DNA of 64,000 bases from Rhynchopus sp. YZ270_cl-10 (taxonomy: Eukaryota; Euglenozoa; Diplonemea; Diplonemida; Diplonemidae), in NCBI GenBank assembly GCA_964035575.1, contig OZ037881.1, positions 1,054,001 to 1,118,000 on the forward strand, written 5' to 3'. Positions 10,201-20,740 of the stretch are shown piece after piece. Both the position numbers and the translations under genes were made by a program. How positions within the stretch are numbered: position 1 is the stretch's first letter; each line of letters starts with the position of its first letter. A model generated the notes under the pieces. It saw only the letters and a program-made list of their open reading frames with translations, did no database searches and had not been told where the DNA came from.

Positions 10201-13200
10201 CAAGCTCTGATTTCTTTGGCAACACATTGCTACATATTTGCTGTCTAAGCGAAAAGGACGCGGCAACCAAAATTGCCTCCTTATACTCCAGAACTGCGCA
10301 TAAATGCGATGCTATGGTGGGTACACGGAATGACGACGGATTGAACGCCCTTCACATCCTCCTCGCTAGAAATGACTCTACCGCAGTTACAACCCTCCTC
10401 CAACACAGTTCTGTTATCTTTGAAGAAGCTGACGCCCGATTCGCTCTTTTCTACGAACAAAAACGCCCCCCAACCGGCTTCCGATTCCTTCCCCCATCTA
10501 CACCGAATGTAGGACACAAAGAAGCGATTCTCAAAGCCCTTCTTCATCGTATCACCACCGACTCCCGCACCGCGTTTGAAACAGGTACCATCATTGTAGA
10601 GTTAATCCAAAACTGTTCTGCAGAGCTTTGTCAATGGTTTTATAATTTGCATAGAAATTCATTTACTTCTAATGCTCAAGAATGTGAAACTGCGTTGATA
10701 TATGTAAAGGAGAATGTTGCGAGGTTTGGAGGTGCGTTGTACGATGTGGTGTCATTTTTGTTTACAAGGTGTGCGGTGTTGTTGGGTGCGCAGACGGTTT
10801 TGCTTCATTTATTAGATGAATTTGTGGAGGTCTGCATCGGGAGTTCCGAGGCCGCAGCAGTAGCAGCGACGCACGGTGCTGCAGTGTCACCTCATCATGC
10901 TACGCCGCACTTCACAGCAGCGAATTTCATTTCTGTAGTCTGGTCTGCTCCATCTATTCTACAGAATGTACAGCTCGAAGTTACATTCCGTTTTCTTAGC
11001 TTAGTATTGCTAGAAAAGATGGACCCGATTGCACGCAATAACAGCGTCATCGACGAAGTGTTCACCTCATTCAACTCTGCCAGCGCTATTCACAAAATTG
11101 TGTACATCGATACAACGTTAGAGACCTTAGGGAGCGGATACATAGAAACATTGCTGCTAGGAACTGCGGCTAATTCGTCCGCGGTGCTCCCGGCATTGTT
11201 TTACTTTAATTTCTGTGATGCGATTGTGGCGAGAATCGGGTTGAGTAGAATTCGAGAATATTCTTCTGTGCTTCCATTGCGTGAGCTTGCTTTGCAAGAA
11301 GGGGGAGGGGATGCGCAGCTTAGAGCAGTACTCCGAGACGATCAAAAGGGGTTTTTTGAAATATTTGATTCTGGAAGGAGAAGGCACGATCGAGGTTTGT
11401 TAACAAAACTTCTTGATTTCCGTCCGTTAGCTTCAGAAGCACTTATCACGCGACTCAGAGAACATAACATGCTTGACTTCAAAAACACCAACGGAGACAG
11501 TCTACTCCACCTCGTAGCCATGGGGGATACACCAGACTCTTTACAGTATTTCACTAAGACCGAGCTTTTTGATGCATTCCACACTAATAAACACGGTTTG
11601 TCTCCATATGACTATACCAAATCTGCAGACACAATGTCCGCGCTGTACTCCTTTACAGGAAACCCACCGTTATATTCTATGGAGGATTGTGAATACGTTA
11701 TTTGCGTGTCAGAGTCATTTAAACCAACGTTATGGGAAAACCCGGTGGCGTGTATTGTAGGGAAGGTGCTAAAGGCGTCGGGATTGGCAGGATTGGCAAA
11801 AAGCTCTCATGCTTTTGGACAGCGTACTTCAAAGAAAACCGCGCTTCTTAAACTCCAAACCCTGTTGCTTCGCAACCGAGTTCTCATTTACAAATACCCT
11901 GCGGGAGATGAGACCACCCCAGACCCTTCTGATCCTTCCTTCGCGTTTGAAGCAGGAATGGCGGGAGGAGGTTTTCCTGAAATGTGGGGGCTTCACTTAA
12001 CAAAGCAAAAGGCGTTGGAATTAGTTGAGGAGAACGGTGCTGAAACGGGAGGGTATGGTGAAGCGAATGAAGGTTCTGATGATGAAATGAGTGACAGTGA
12101 AGCTGGGGTTACCACTGATGAGCTGGAGCGGGCGAAGTTGAGGAGATTGCAGAAAATTAGGATGTTGCGAACACTGTTGAATCCTTTTAAATCTACGATT
12201 GAGTTGGTGGAGCTTCAGGACGACGAAAAAATTGCATCAGTCTTCCCTATCTATCAGCACAATGATGAGGAGGCGAAGCAGATTCTTCATAACCTGTCGG
12301 GGTGGTATCCATTCTCATACTTCTCGCTGTGGATAGGGTTTGGGAGCATGCAGCACTGTGCGCCGTTTAACGAAAAGATGGTCGAGCTGAAGAAGTACTG
12401 CGGGGAAAGTGTCGCCTTCTACTTCGCGTGGCTCAGTTGCTATGAAGTGTGTCTCACTGCGTTGGCGCCAATCTCTGCAGGGTTCTTTGCGGTTCAGGTG
12501 GTTGACGGTTTTAGTAGTCCGCTTCTCGCTCTTTATGTTGTACTAACATGGATCTGGGGTATTCTTTTTGTAAAGCATTGGGAACGTCGCGAAACCGATC
12601 TCGGGGTGATGTGGAAAGTCTTCTCCCGTCCCCGAGCGGACTGTCCCCGCCCCACCTTCCGTCCTCAAGTAGATGAATCCCGTCTCCGTGCTGCAAACGA
12701 AGAACCAATATATTTGTCCGAACCAAACGTTTTCAATCCAAGCATAAAAGACCCGTTCTATTCACCATCGAGGCGGAGGGTGAAGTATTTGATATCATGC
12801 TTCTTTGTGTTGGTGTTCATTGTGGTATCTGTTGTCGAGTTTTTTGGGTTTATTACGTTGCGCAAATACGTCATTTCGTTAAACAACACTGACGACGCTA
12901 TAGTGGTGAATGATGTATCGCGTACAATGACCGCAACGTTGATAGTAGAGGACCTAGAGGCAGTTAGGTCTGAACAGGCTGGAGATGTGGTACTGTTAGC
13001 TGCAGTAAGCGCGGCACACTCCGCTGCGCTGATGATCCTCATTTCTGTCTACACCGTAATGTCGGATATGATGACCGAATTCGAAAACCACAAATACCCG
13101 CGCGACTTCTCCCGCTCCCTCATCTTCAAATACATGGCATTACACCTGCTCAACGCTTTTATCCCACCACTCTATATCATTTATGAGGATACCAACTCAT

Positions 13201-14136
13201 TAGGGGCTGAAGATGGATTTCAGAATGCGTCACTTCACATTTCTGTTAAGCTTATCACCGAAATCTTCATTGGGTTGGTGTTGGAGTATGGATGTCCGTC
13301 GGTATTGAAGAAATTGAAGAAGTCAAAGTTGACGAAGATATCTCCGACGTTTCCGAAGGTTTGGCCGTCGATTTTGCGGTACAGTAGGGACCGTGTAGGC
13401 GAGAGCTATGCTACAGACGACCTGAAGGAGTTGTATGGGGAGTTTTCTGAGATTACTGTGCAGTTTGCCTTTGTGGTGGCCTTCTCTGCGATCTGCCCGC
13501 TTGCAGTGTTGATCTCTGTTATCAGTACCTTCATCGAGCTTAAAGGTGACCTCTTTAAAGTTCTCAAAATAGGCCGTCGTGTCCTCCCGCACCGCTCTCA
13601 CGGTATTGGAGCCTGGGCATTTCTCTACAAAGCCCTCGTTGCCATATCCGTCACAACAAATGTCTACTGTCTGCTCAAAAACCCTAAAGTAAAGAGCGAA
13701 GTGGTAGAGCTCTTCGCTAACAACTACACCGATGTGGAGGTGTTCCTTCTGGTGCATGGGCTCTTCTATGTGGTGTATTGGGTGGTATGTTAGCATTTCA
13801 ACCAGGTTTTCACAAAAAAAAAATTATTTTTTTCTTTACCAAGCAACCATATGAATACACCTACAACAGATCCACCAGCTCTGTGGCGACGCGACACGTT
13901 CTGCAGGAGGTGAGGTACGGCGCCAAGAGGCACAACGCGACTCCTCCTTCGGCAGTGCACCGCAGCAGCGCCGTTTTGGTAACCACGGCGGTGGGTCTAG
14001 CGGTGGTGGTGGCATCTCCCCACAACAGGAGACAACTGCCCTCATAACGAAATCCGGATCAAACCTGAGCAACGCCAAAACCGCCAAAAGCAATACCACA
14101 TCAGTCGAGATGGAGAACAAAGAAGGGCAGTGTTGA
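7257..14136 (+). CDS. Ankyrin-repeat / anoctamin (TMEM16) fusion protein
   Basis: Exon 1 is 7257-13784 (2176 codons) and exon 2 is 13870-14136, giving about 2264 residues. Exon 1 stops shortly after a GTATGT donor; joining to the CTACAACAG acceptor keeps frame and gives a hydrophilic Gly/Ser/Gln-rich tail. Residues ~130-1450 carry scattered ankyrin motifs (near 216, 417, 457, 493, 614, 987, 1027 and 1411, e.g. GNTILHLACQIG). Residues ~1680-2175 are an anoctamin domain: YFAWLSCYEVCLTALAP, WGILFVKHWERRE, then EFSEITVQFAFVVAF. Five of six Ca2+-site acidic positions known in TMEM16 can be placed (E2010, E2062, E2065, E2094, D2098); the asparagine position is Gly2006. Anoctamins are Ca2+-activated lipid scramblases or anion channels. 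Ankyrin repeats suggest cytoskeletal or scaffold binding (inference). The start is the first ATG after an upstream stop region. Confidence 0.85.
13785..13869 (+). other. Predicted intron of the ankyrin-anoctamin gene
   Basis: GT-AG intron of 85 nt (GTATGT donor, ACAACAG acceptor) in phase 0. An alternative acceptor at 13843 would give 59 nt and another frame ending at 14047. The chosen one gives a more protein-like tail. Confidence 0.55.
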
Positions 14137-14428
14137 GTGGCTCCTCTGAGTAGTACCGCCCGAGTTACAGAACCCATGGGTGGTGCTTATCAAACAAATT
14201 GTTAACCAAAGCCTCATGTAATAAGAGGTCGCCCTGGATCGGTTTGTGTTTGGTATAATATACGTCATGATTGTTCAAATGGTGCATTGTACAGCAATGC
14301 TTATCTAAGACGTACCGGACCAAAAAAAAAATACTCAGCAAACAAGAAGAATTTTTTTGAATCTGTACATCGTTGTTCATGTTTGTTGAGGAATTTGGTT
14401 CGATATGTTCTGCGCTCTTTTTGTTAAA

Positions 14429-14454
14429 GATGTGTGCACGAAAGGCATGTATCT
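14429..14454 (+). repeat. Hairpin repeat family B, copy
   Basis: GATGTGTGC, loop ACGAAAG, GCATGTATC. The arms pair fully if three G.T pairs are allowed. Confidence 0.65.
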
Positions 14455-14768
14455 TGCGATTTTTGTTGTTGTTTTTAAACCAGTCGTCTCTGAAAATGGG
14501 GACTTTTCTTTTATAAGTATTTGTCTCTTTCATTCGTACGCTTTGCGCTTGCTTTCACTAAGATAACCCTGTATGGGGCGTCGTTTTTTGGCAGAGGTAA
14601 AATCCATCTGCTTCGCCCTTTTCCCCCCACCTCCGTTTGTTAATTTGTCGAAAAAAATAAGTTCTCATTGTTTCTCAAATCTAAAGAACCCTCTGATACG
14701 TCGCAACTCTGCCAAGCAAAACTCACTGTTGGTGTGGCTCAAAAAAACATTTATTTTTTTTTCAGGGA

Positions 14769-14826
14769 ATCAGTGCCTGCGTCCGCCGATGAACGGTGAG
14801 GCGTTGACACTTTCAACTTCTCTTTA
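14769..14826 (+). repeat. Repeat family D, tail copy
   Basis: CAGTGCCTGCGTCCGCCGAT followed by GAACGGTGAGGCG and CACTTTCAACTTCTC. CGCCGAT...CGGTGAGGCG can form a small stem. Confidence 0.65.
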
Positions 14827-15034
14827 TTCCAAAAAAGAAGAAGTTTTTTTGGTTAACATTCGCCGTCTTTTGCGTAATCTTATTATACAAACCTTAATAA
14901 GCTCCTTTCCTCTTGAGTTATCCGAATCACACCCCTACCAGTATTCACCCTTCCCCCACACACAGCAGTTTGCAAAAGAGATGTGACGATTTTCAAAAAA
15001 AAAGATTCCCTTCTCCCTTCATTAGATTCATTGA

Positions 15035-15093
15035 TTTTTGATAAATTGTTGGAGTAGTGTAGTTGCCTCGGTGTTGTGTTGCTACAGTTGTGC
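15035..15093 (-). repeat. 59-nt repeat G, inverted copy
   Basis: Reverse complement of 5091-5149 with a few changes. Confidence 0.75.
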
Positions 15094-15213
15094 AATCTCT
15101 ACATTCTTTTTTCTTTTCAACTTCTTGCTGGGGGACAAAACTCTGTCTTTCGATTGAAAATAATTAATCACCTTTCAACTTCTTCATCATTCTATTCAGG
15201 GTTTAAAGCAAAG

Positions 15214-16556
15214 ATGTGTATCGATATGACAAAGAAGCTTGCTACGCATGATCTATGGATCGAAAACGTAGACATGGACGCCTTCAAGGAGGAGATGGAC
15301 GCCTTGGGCAGACGCCTGCGCAGTGAGGAGGGTGCGCCCGACAAGGCACACCTCAACATGATCATCAACCTCTGCGACATTCTGCTTGTCGTCGGGCTTG
15401 CTGGGCTGGGGCTCTCCCCGGCCTACGTCTTCCCTTGGGTCTTCCTTGGGATGGCACTCACCGTCAGGTGGACCTCTGTTATGCACCACATCTCCCACGG
15501 AGGGTACTCCCGCAGCGACCCTGCGCATGCCCGCGGTGTCTTCGCTGTCGGTGGATGGTACTACCGTGCACGCGACTGGCTTGACTGGATGCTCCCTGAG
15601 GCTTGGGATGTCGAGCACAACACCCTCCACCACTACAGCACCAACGAGAAGGACGACCCTGATTTGGTTCAGAGAAACTTTGCGACAACCAGGGATTGGG
15701 ACGTCCCTGTTCCACTGAAGTATGTTATGGTGTACATTGGTACGGTGATGTGGAAGTGGATGTACTATGCCGCCAACACGTGGAAGCACCTTCAGATTGA
15801 GAAGAGGCGCAGGTCAGGGGAGAAGATCTCGAAGGCAATGTTAAAGCGTGTGGAGCAGCCGATGATGATCCACCACATCTTCGGGGAGCTTGAGGCCGAG
15901 ATCATGGAGCCCGGGAAGATGTTTGTGACGGTGTACCTGCCGTACATCCTTATCCGCATGGTGCTTCCCTCAGTGGTCTTCTACGTCCTCGCTGGCTGGG
16001 AGGGCTGCCTCAACGCAATGACAAACATCTTCCTCGCAGAGCTCTGGGCCAACCTGCACTCCTTCTGTTTGGTTGTCCCCAACCACGCTGGCGACGATAT
16101 GTACCACTTCAGCACCCACGTCAAGCCCAACACAGCGACCTTCTACATGAGGCAGATCATCGGGTCCGTGAACTACCACACAGGAAGCGACCCGAAGGCG
16201 TCCCCGTGGTGGAACAACTTCGTCGATGTGACGCAGGGGTGGCTGAACTACCAGATCGAGCATCACTGCTACCCGAATATGTCGATGGTTTCGTACCGAA
16301 AGGCGCAGCCAGAGGTGAAGGTATGGAAAAAACACCCTTTTTTATACACTTTTTTTTGACCAAACACCTTCCCTTTTCACAGGCGATCTGCAAGAAGTAC
16401 GGTATCCCTTACGTCCAACAGCCGATATGGACCCGTGTGGCCAACACAATTGACATCATTGTTGGGACCAGGAGCATGCGGCTGTTCCCGAAGCACCTTG
16501 ACCGGAGACAGGACATTGCAGAGACTGATATGCACACCTTCGAGGTGGAGAACTGA
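15214..16556 (+). CDS. Acyl-lipid (front-end type) fatty acid desaturase 1
   Basis: Exons 15214-16320 and 16383-16556 encode 426 residues. A membrane di-iron desaturase inserts a double bond into a fatty acyl chain. Three histidine boxes are visible: HHISH (91-95), HNTLHH (135-140) and QIEHH (347-351). The glutamine in the third box is typical of front-end desaturases, but there is no fused cytochrome b5 domain, so an external electron donor is expected. Hydrophobic segments flank the boxes, consistent with an ER-type membrane enzyme. The start was chosen because it lies 15 nt after a TCTATTCAG acceptor and matches the start of the paralogue at 20741. Large blocks are nearly identical in DNA to that paralogue. 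The substrate and double-bond position cannot be read from sequence. Confidence 0.88.
16321..16382 (+). other. Intron of desaturase 1
   Basis: 62 nt, GTATGG donor and TTTTCACAG acceptor, phase 0. Its position is shared with desaturase 2. Confidence 0.85.
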
Positions 16557-17042
16557 TGCAGTCTCGTGCACTGTGCAATGTGCTCCAAAACAACGACGCC
16601 TCGTACCCATCAGGCTGATAAATTGTCCCATCCCCAATATTCTGTATTTTTCCCTTCTTGAAATGCTACCTGCCTCGAAGCAATCGTATTTCGTCGTGTG
16701 TCTTTTTTTAGAGCCGTAATATTTGACAGCTGGCTCAGTTTTCTGGTGAAACAATTGTGTTCTTTTTGCAAGTGCTTGACCTCTCTTTTCTTGAGCGAAC
16801 CCCACCCGACATAGAGTGTTCACAAAAGACAATTTATCAAATATCGCATTTATATCTTCTTTGTCGAGTTATCCTCATAAAAAGTGGTCTTTTTTTTTTG
16901 AACAAAGTTGTATTGCACAGTTTTTCCCCCCAAGCTGGTAACGTGACCAATCGAACCAGCAAAGAAAAAAGGTAACAAAATTACCCAAACCTCCAAACCC
17001 TCCCCCCAATCAATTATCGCAAAAAAATTATTATTTCTTTTA

Positions 17043-17102
17043 GGTCAGTGCCTGCGTCCGCCGATACACGGTGTGGTGGTTGCACGTTTTAACTTCTCTT
17101 TT
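17043..17102 (+). repeat. Repeat family D, tail copy
   Basis: CAGTGCCTGCGTCCGCCGAT, then ACACGGTGTGGTGG and TTTTAACTTCTCTTTT. Confidence 0.6.
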
Positions 17103-17472
17103 ATGGGTAAAATATCCCCCCTTGTCCATTTTTTTTGCGTACACGTCGAGATTGTGTTTGCACCATACTATCAACTTCACTTTTTGTGCATACCCATTTT
17201 TTTGTATTATTTGTGCCCTCCAAATCCTACCTTTTCTCCAATTTCAATGAAAAACCGTTTGTTTTGTTGGACATTCCTGTTCAATCCGCCATGTTCTGGT
17301 TCTACCTTGGTACCTCAAAGTATAGGGTACTCGACATGCAAAGAATTTTTTTTTTCTCCAAAGAAAAGCCGAAAACCATGACAAAAAAAGATGTCTGTGA
17401 TTTTCGTCATCTCTTTTTCACATTTTAAACCTCTTTTTCACCACACGGTGGTGGTCATACTAAATTAAGCAA

Positions 17473-17529
17473 GGGTACTTCTTTAGCACCCTCTGTACCT
17501 TCTTTTCATTAGAAAAAGAATGTATATGA
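17473..17529 (+). repeat. Hairpin repeat family F, copy 2
   Basis: GGGTAC/GCACCC stem, then TTCTTTTC/GAAAAAGAA stem, ending TGTATATGA. In the other copies the second stem is TTCTATTC/GAATAGAA, so both arms changed together. Confidence 0.65.
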
Positions 17530-17625
17530 AACAAAATAAATTTCACTTTTCTTGCTTTTTTTTTTTCTCTCTGTAACGAAGAGCGAGGGTTTGTTGATTC
17601 TCTGTTTTATTCGTTCTTTGAGTAA

Positions 17626-17654
17626 GATGTGTGTGCACGAGAGGCACATTCATC
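17626..17654 (+). repeat. Hairpin repeat family B, consensus-like copy
   Basis: GATGTGTGTGC, loop ACGAGAG, GCACATTCATC. Confidence 0.75.
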
Positions 17655-17673
17655 TTTTAAGTTTTCTGTTTTC

Positions 17674-17708
17674 AAGGTGGCTACACACGAGAGGCTTAGG
17701 TTTATCTT
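17674..17708 (+). repeat. Hairpin repeat family A, copy 3
   Basis: GGTGGCTACAC, loop ACGAGAG, GCTTAGGTTTATC. The left arm has lost part of its match. Confidence 0.65.
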
Positions 17709-17980
17709 GTTAGCACCCTTTTTTTTGCTTTTTTCTCAGAATATTATTTCTATTTTCTGCATCGAGTCGATATCAAATAATGATTTCAAAAAAAAGAATA
17801 TACCCTCGCGCGTCACACACCAAAGCTCCATGTTAACCATTGTGTTGCTGAGCTATCTGAAAAGTGGAACATCGCACCGTGGGCTTTGCTCGGTAGATTC
17901 ATCTTGGCTTCTTTTTTTAATGATCATGTTGCTTACAACCACATTATCCCGTTGTTAACCGTGTGCATATCAATGAAGTG

Positions 17981-18066
17981 CTCTCTGGGGTTTCGATAAA
18001 CCGCGGAGAATCAGTGTCTTGCGTCGGATGAACGGTGAGGCGTTTTGCACTTTCAACTTCTCTTTT
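17981..18066 (+). repeat. Repeat family D, copy with CGAT hairpin
   Basis: CTCTGGGGTTTCGATAAACC with CGCGGAG completes the central hairpin. The tail (TCAGTGTCTTGCGTCGGATG, then GTGAGGCGTTTTGCAC) follows. Confidence 0.7.
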
Positions 18067-18432
18067 TTTGCTCAGGAAAACAAAGCACTGTTTCTCGTAG
18101 AACGCTCTAAAGGTTTTCTTTCTGTGCATGAAACGCTGGCGTGACATGCATGGAAAAGGAAGATGGAGTTTATCAAATAATCACGACGTTTTTTAACCCA
18201 CTTTTCCAATCAAAAGTTACCAAAGGAAGAATCAATAGACCCATACCCCCTTCTTTTCTTTGCGTGTACGCAGGCTCTGATGGTAACCCACGGAGTGTGG
18301 GAAACTGCCTTGGTGGGCGGGCGATCGCCGATTCGATACTTAGAGAAGCTGTGTGATCTCGTCCTGCCACATCACAACAAACCCACAGGACATTTGTGCT
18401 CTACATATTTCCCACACATTTGCAAGCAAACA

Positions 18433-19680
18433 ATGAAGTGTGCCACTTACCTGTGTCTGCTGTTGGTGGCAAGCACCGTCCTCAGTGTCGATGCACAGAG
18501 AAACCGTCGTCCACGCCGTACACGTTCACCACGCCCCACACCGGAACCTGTCACCACAGATCCACCAGTTCCGGTGCCGCAGCCTGTGCCAGAGACAGAC
18601 GCACCTGTTGTGCCGACGACAGACGTGCCCACTGTGCCTGAGACGGACGCACCCGCCACGAACGCACCGGACACAAACACACCAGTTGTGCCTGAGACAT
18701 CTGTGCCTGAGACCAACGCACCAGACACAACCACACCTGTCGTGCCCGAGACAGACGCACCCGTGGTTGAGCGCGACTTCGGGGACTCACTGACTCTCCC
18801 CGGACAGAGCATCCTGGAGTCTGTGCGGGAGCAGTACCTGGATGTGGTGGAGGCGCTGGTGGCGTTCATTGAGAGCAGCCCTTCGTCGATGCGGCCGCTG
18901 CTGGTGCGCCTTGCGTGGCACAGCTGTGGACAGTTCAACGGTGCTGCGATGCCGATTGGGGGGACGACTGGCGGGTGCATCAGAACGACACCGGAGAACG
19001 CACTGCCCGACAACGCAGGGGTCGACGTGGCCACGGAAGCACTTGAGCCGGTGAAGGCAGCGTTTCCGTTCATCACCTACGCAGACCTGTACCAGCTTGC
19101 AGGCAACACCGCCCTTGAGTACATGGGAAGCCCGTCGCTCTTCTTCCGCCCAGGACGCCGTGACTTTGTGGCCCCTTCTGAGACGGACCTGCGCTGTGTG
19201 GACGAGGCAGAGCGCATGCCGCTGAAGCACATCAACAACGACGCCTTCCCTCACCTTGAGACACTTGACTACTTCTTTGCGAAGTTTGGTGAGCTTGGGT
19301 TCTCGCTTGACACGGACGCAGACGCACTCTTCAAGATGGTTGCGCTGATGGGCGGTCACCAGGTTGGTGCGATGCACCTTGAGATCAGCAACAACGAGGG
19401 CCAGTGGACGACGAACAACCTCGAGTTCGGCATCGAATACTTCTTTAACCTGGAAAATGGACCATGGGGTGAGGGAACCCAGGAGTCCGACGGCACAGAC
19501 ATCCAGTACCGTGGTGGACCCCGCCCCCGCTTCATCATGCTCCCGATCGACATGGTGATGCGTGCAGACAGGAGACTGCGCAACATTGTGCGTGCCTTCT
19601 CCACCGACCGTGCCCTCTACGAGACACACTTCGTTGCTGCATGGCGCCAGCTGCAGGAGAACGGCGTTGACTTTGCGTAG
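18433..19680 (+). CDS. Secreted class I haem peroxidase (ascorbate/cytochrome c peroxidase type)
   Basis: 415 residues. Residues 1-22 (MKCATYLCLLLVASTVLSVDAQ) form a clear signal peptide. Residues ~23-112 are a basic stretch and then a Pro/Thr/Val-rich linker built from repeats of the type VPETDAP. From ~120 comes a class I peroxidase domain: distal RLAWHSCG (Arg159, His163), FRPGRRDF, and proximal GGHQVGAMH (His309), followed by EGQWTTNNLEF, where ascorbate peroxidases have EGPWTSNPL. The enzyme reduces H2O2 using a small reductant or cytochrome c. Class I peroxidases are normally plastid, mitochondrial or cytosolic, so a secreted one with a mucin-like stalk is unusual. An in-frame ATG at 18280 would add 51 residues before the signal peptide and is judged less likely. 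Confidence 0.82.
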   Translation: MKCATYLCLLLVASTVLSVDAQRNRRPRRTRSPRPTPEPVTTDPPVPVPQPVPETDAPVVPTTDVPTVPETDAPATNAPDTNTPVVPETSVPETNAPDTTTPVVPETDAPVVERDFGDSLTLPGQSILESVREQYLDVVEALVAFIESSPSSMRPLLVRLAWHSCGQFNGAAMPIGGTTGGCIRTTPENALPDNAGVDVATEALEPVKAAFPFITYADLYQLAGNTALEYMGSPSLFFRPGRRDFVAPSETDLRCVDEAERMPLKHINNDAFPHLETLDYFFAKFGELGFSLDTDADALFKMVALMGGHQVGAMHLEISNNEGQWTTNNLEFGIEYFFNLENGPWGEGTQESDGTDIQYRGGPRPRFIMLPIDMVMRADRRLRNIVRAFSTDRALYETHFVAAWRQLQENGVDFA

Positions 19681-20740
19681 TGCTTCTGTTGCTCTTTTGT
19701 TTAACTTATCTTGTCTTGAATTCCTTTTGTTCCTTATAGACAGGCACGGGTCCCTTGCTGCAGTATCATTTTATTGTTCAGTTCTGAAATCTTGAGAGGT
19801 GTGGGTGTTCCGTCAGGCGCACTCACTGCTTCGAAGCTTTCTTGCTTTTACACAAACCCCTTCGCAGGGGTGTGACTTTCTACCACATGCTAAAGCAAAA
19901 CCCCGTACCACCACCTGTTGTTCCACTTTCAGTGTGACGGCAAACCCCTCTCCGGCGATGACCAAAATGCATTCCGCCATCTCTCTTTTTATCGTTCAAA
20001 TATTAACTTACGCCAAACCGTTTACCTCTTTCTGTATATCTTGGAACCTGAAAATCTTTGCACGTCATCTCTTTTGCGACGTGGACAGGGTTTGTCCTTT
20101 GTGGATAAGCTTTTGTCAAGAACTGACACGTGTCCACAGAAATCTTGGCCCGACCAGGAGACTGTGGATGCGTACACAACTTTTTTGTTTTCTTCTATTC
20201 GTGGCGACAGTAAGAGGTGCAGAGGACACCCAGCTTCAACAGCATTCGGAAGGTTACGATTACATACCGACGAATGGCACCTTGCTCCTTGATTTGAGAA
20301 AGGCGTCTGTTCTATGGTCTCCGTTTTGCATACGCACCCCTTTGTACCTCTTCTGGGCCTCGAAGTCAACATATAATTTTCATTTGTCTACGAATGTGTT
20401 GCATCTACAGAGCTTGCTCAGCTGATGCTTCACCCGATTTGACAATTAAAAATACCAATCCCAGCAAAATGAAACCCCCGCTTTCCTCCCTCCCCCACCT
20501 TTTAATTTTTCAGTGTTGTCTTTTTTAAGTATGACCTCGAGGCTTTGACACACCATTCGAGGTAGCACCTTTTGCACTCTGTGAATGGAAGGTGGGTGTA
20601 CCCAACTTCTTCATGACTCCTTGTATGGTAAGTTGCCTTGGTATGTGTCTATGTTATCGCTTGTTGCTCAAATATCCCCTCATACACAAAATGCACTAGG
20701 GCTATTTTTATTGGTACACACTCATTGGTATTGAGGTCAA
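19681..20740. other. Intergenic region between peroxidase and desaturase 2
   Basis: About 1.06 kb without a secure gene. A possible small secreted ORF inside it is listed separately. Confidence 0.55.
20168..20425 (+). CDS. Possible small secreted protein (doubtful)
   Basis: 85 codons. The start MRTQLFCFLLFVATVRGAED resembles a signal peptide with a cleavage site after RGA, and a possible acceptor GTCCACAG lies about 30 nt upstream. The remainder has no recognised motif and the 3' part looks non-coding. It may be a first exon or a chance ORF. Confidence 0.22.
   Translation: MRTQLFCFLLFVATVRGAEDTQLQQHSEGYDYIPTNGTLLLDLRKASVLWSPFCIRTPLYLFWASKSTYNFHLSTNVLHLQSLLS

Larger units (their letters stand above)
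14137..15213. other. Intergenic region between anoctamin and desaturase 1
   Basis: AT-rich with no convincing gene. It holds one family B hairpin, one family D tail, the inverted copy of repeat G, and a pyrimidine tract with TCTATTCAG ending at 15199, just before the desaturase start. Confidence 0.6.
16557..18432. other. Intergenic region between desaturase 1 and peroxidase
   Basis: No gene recognised. It holds family D copies at 17043 and 17981, family F at 17473, family B at 17626 and family A at 17674. A pyrimidine tract ending GTACGCAG at 18273 may be the acceptor for the peroxidase mRNA. Confidence 0.6.

Noticed and set aside
19799-20425. 208-codon ORF as a full gene
   Set aside because: The first part has no protein-like features and runs through T-rich spacer. 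Only the 85-codon sub-ORF with a signal-like start was kept, at low confidence.
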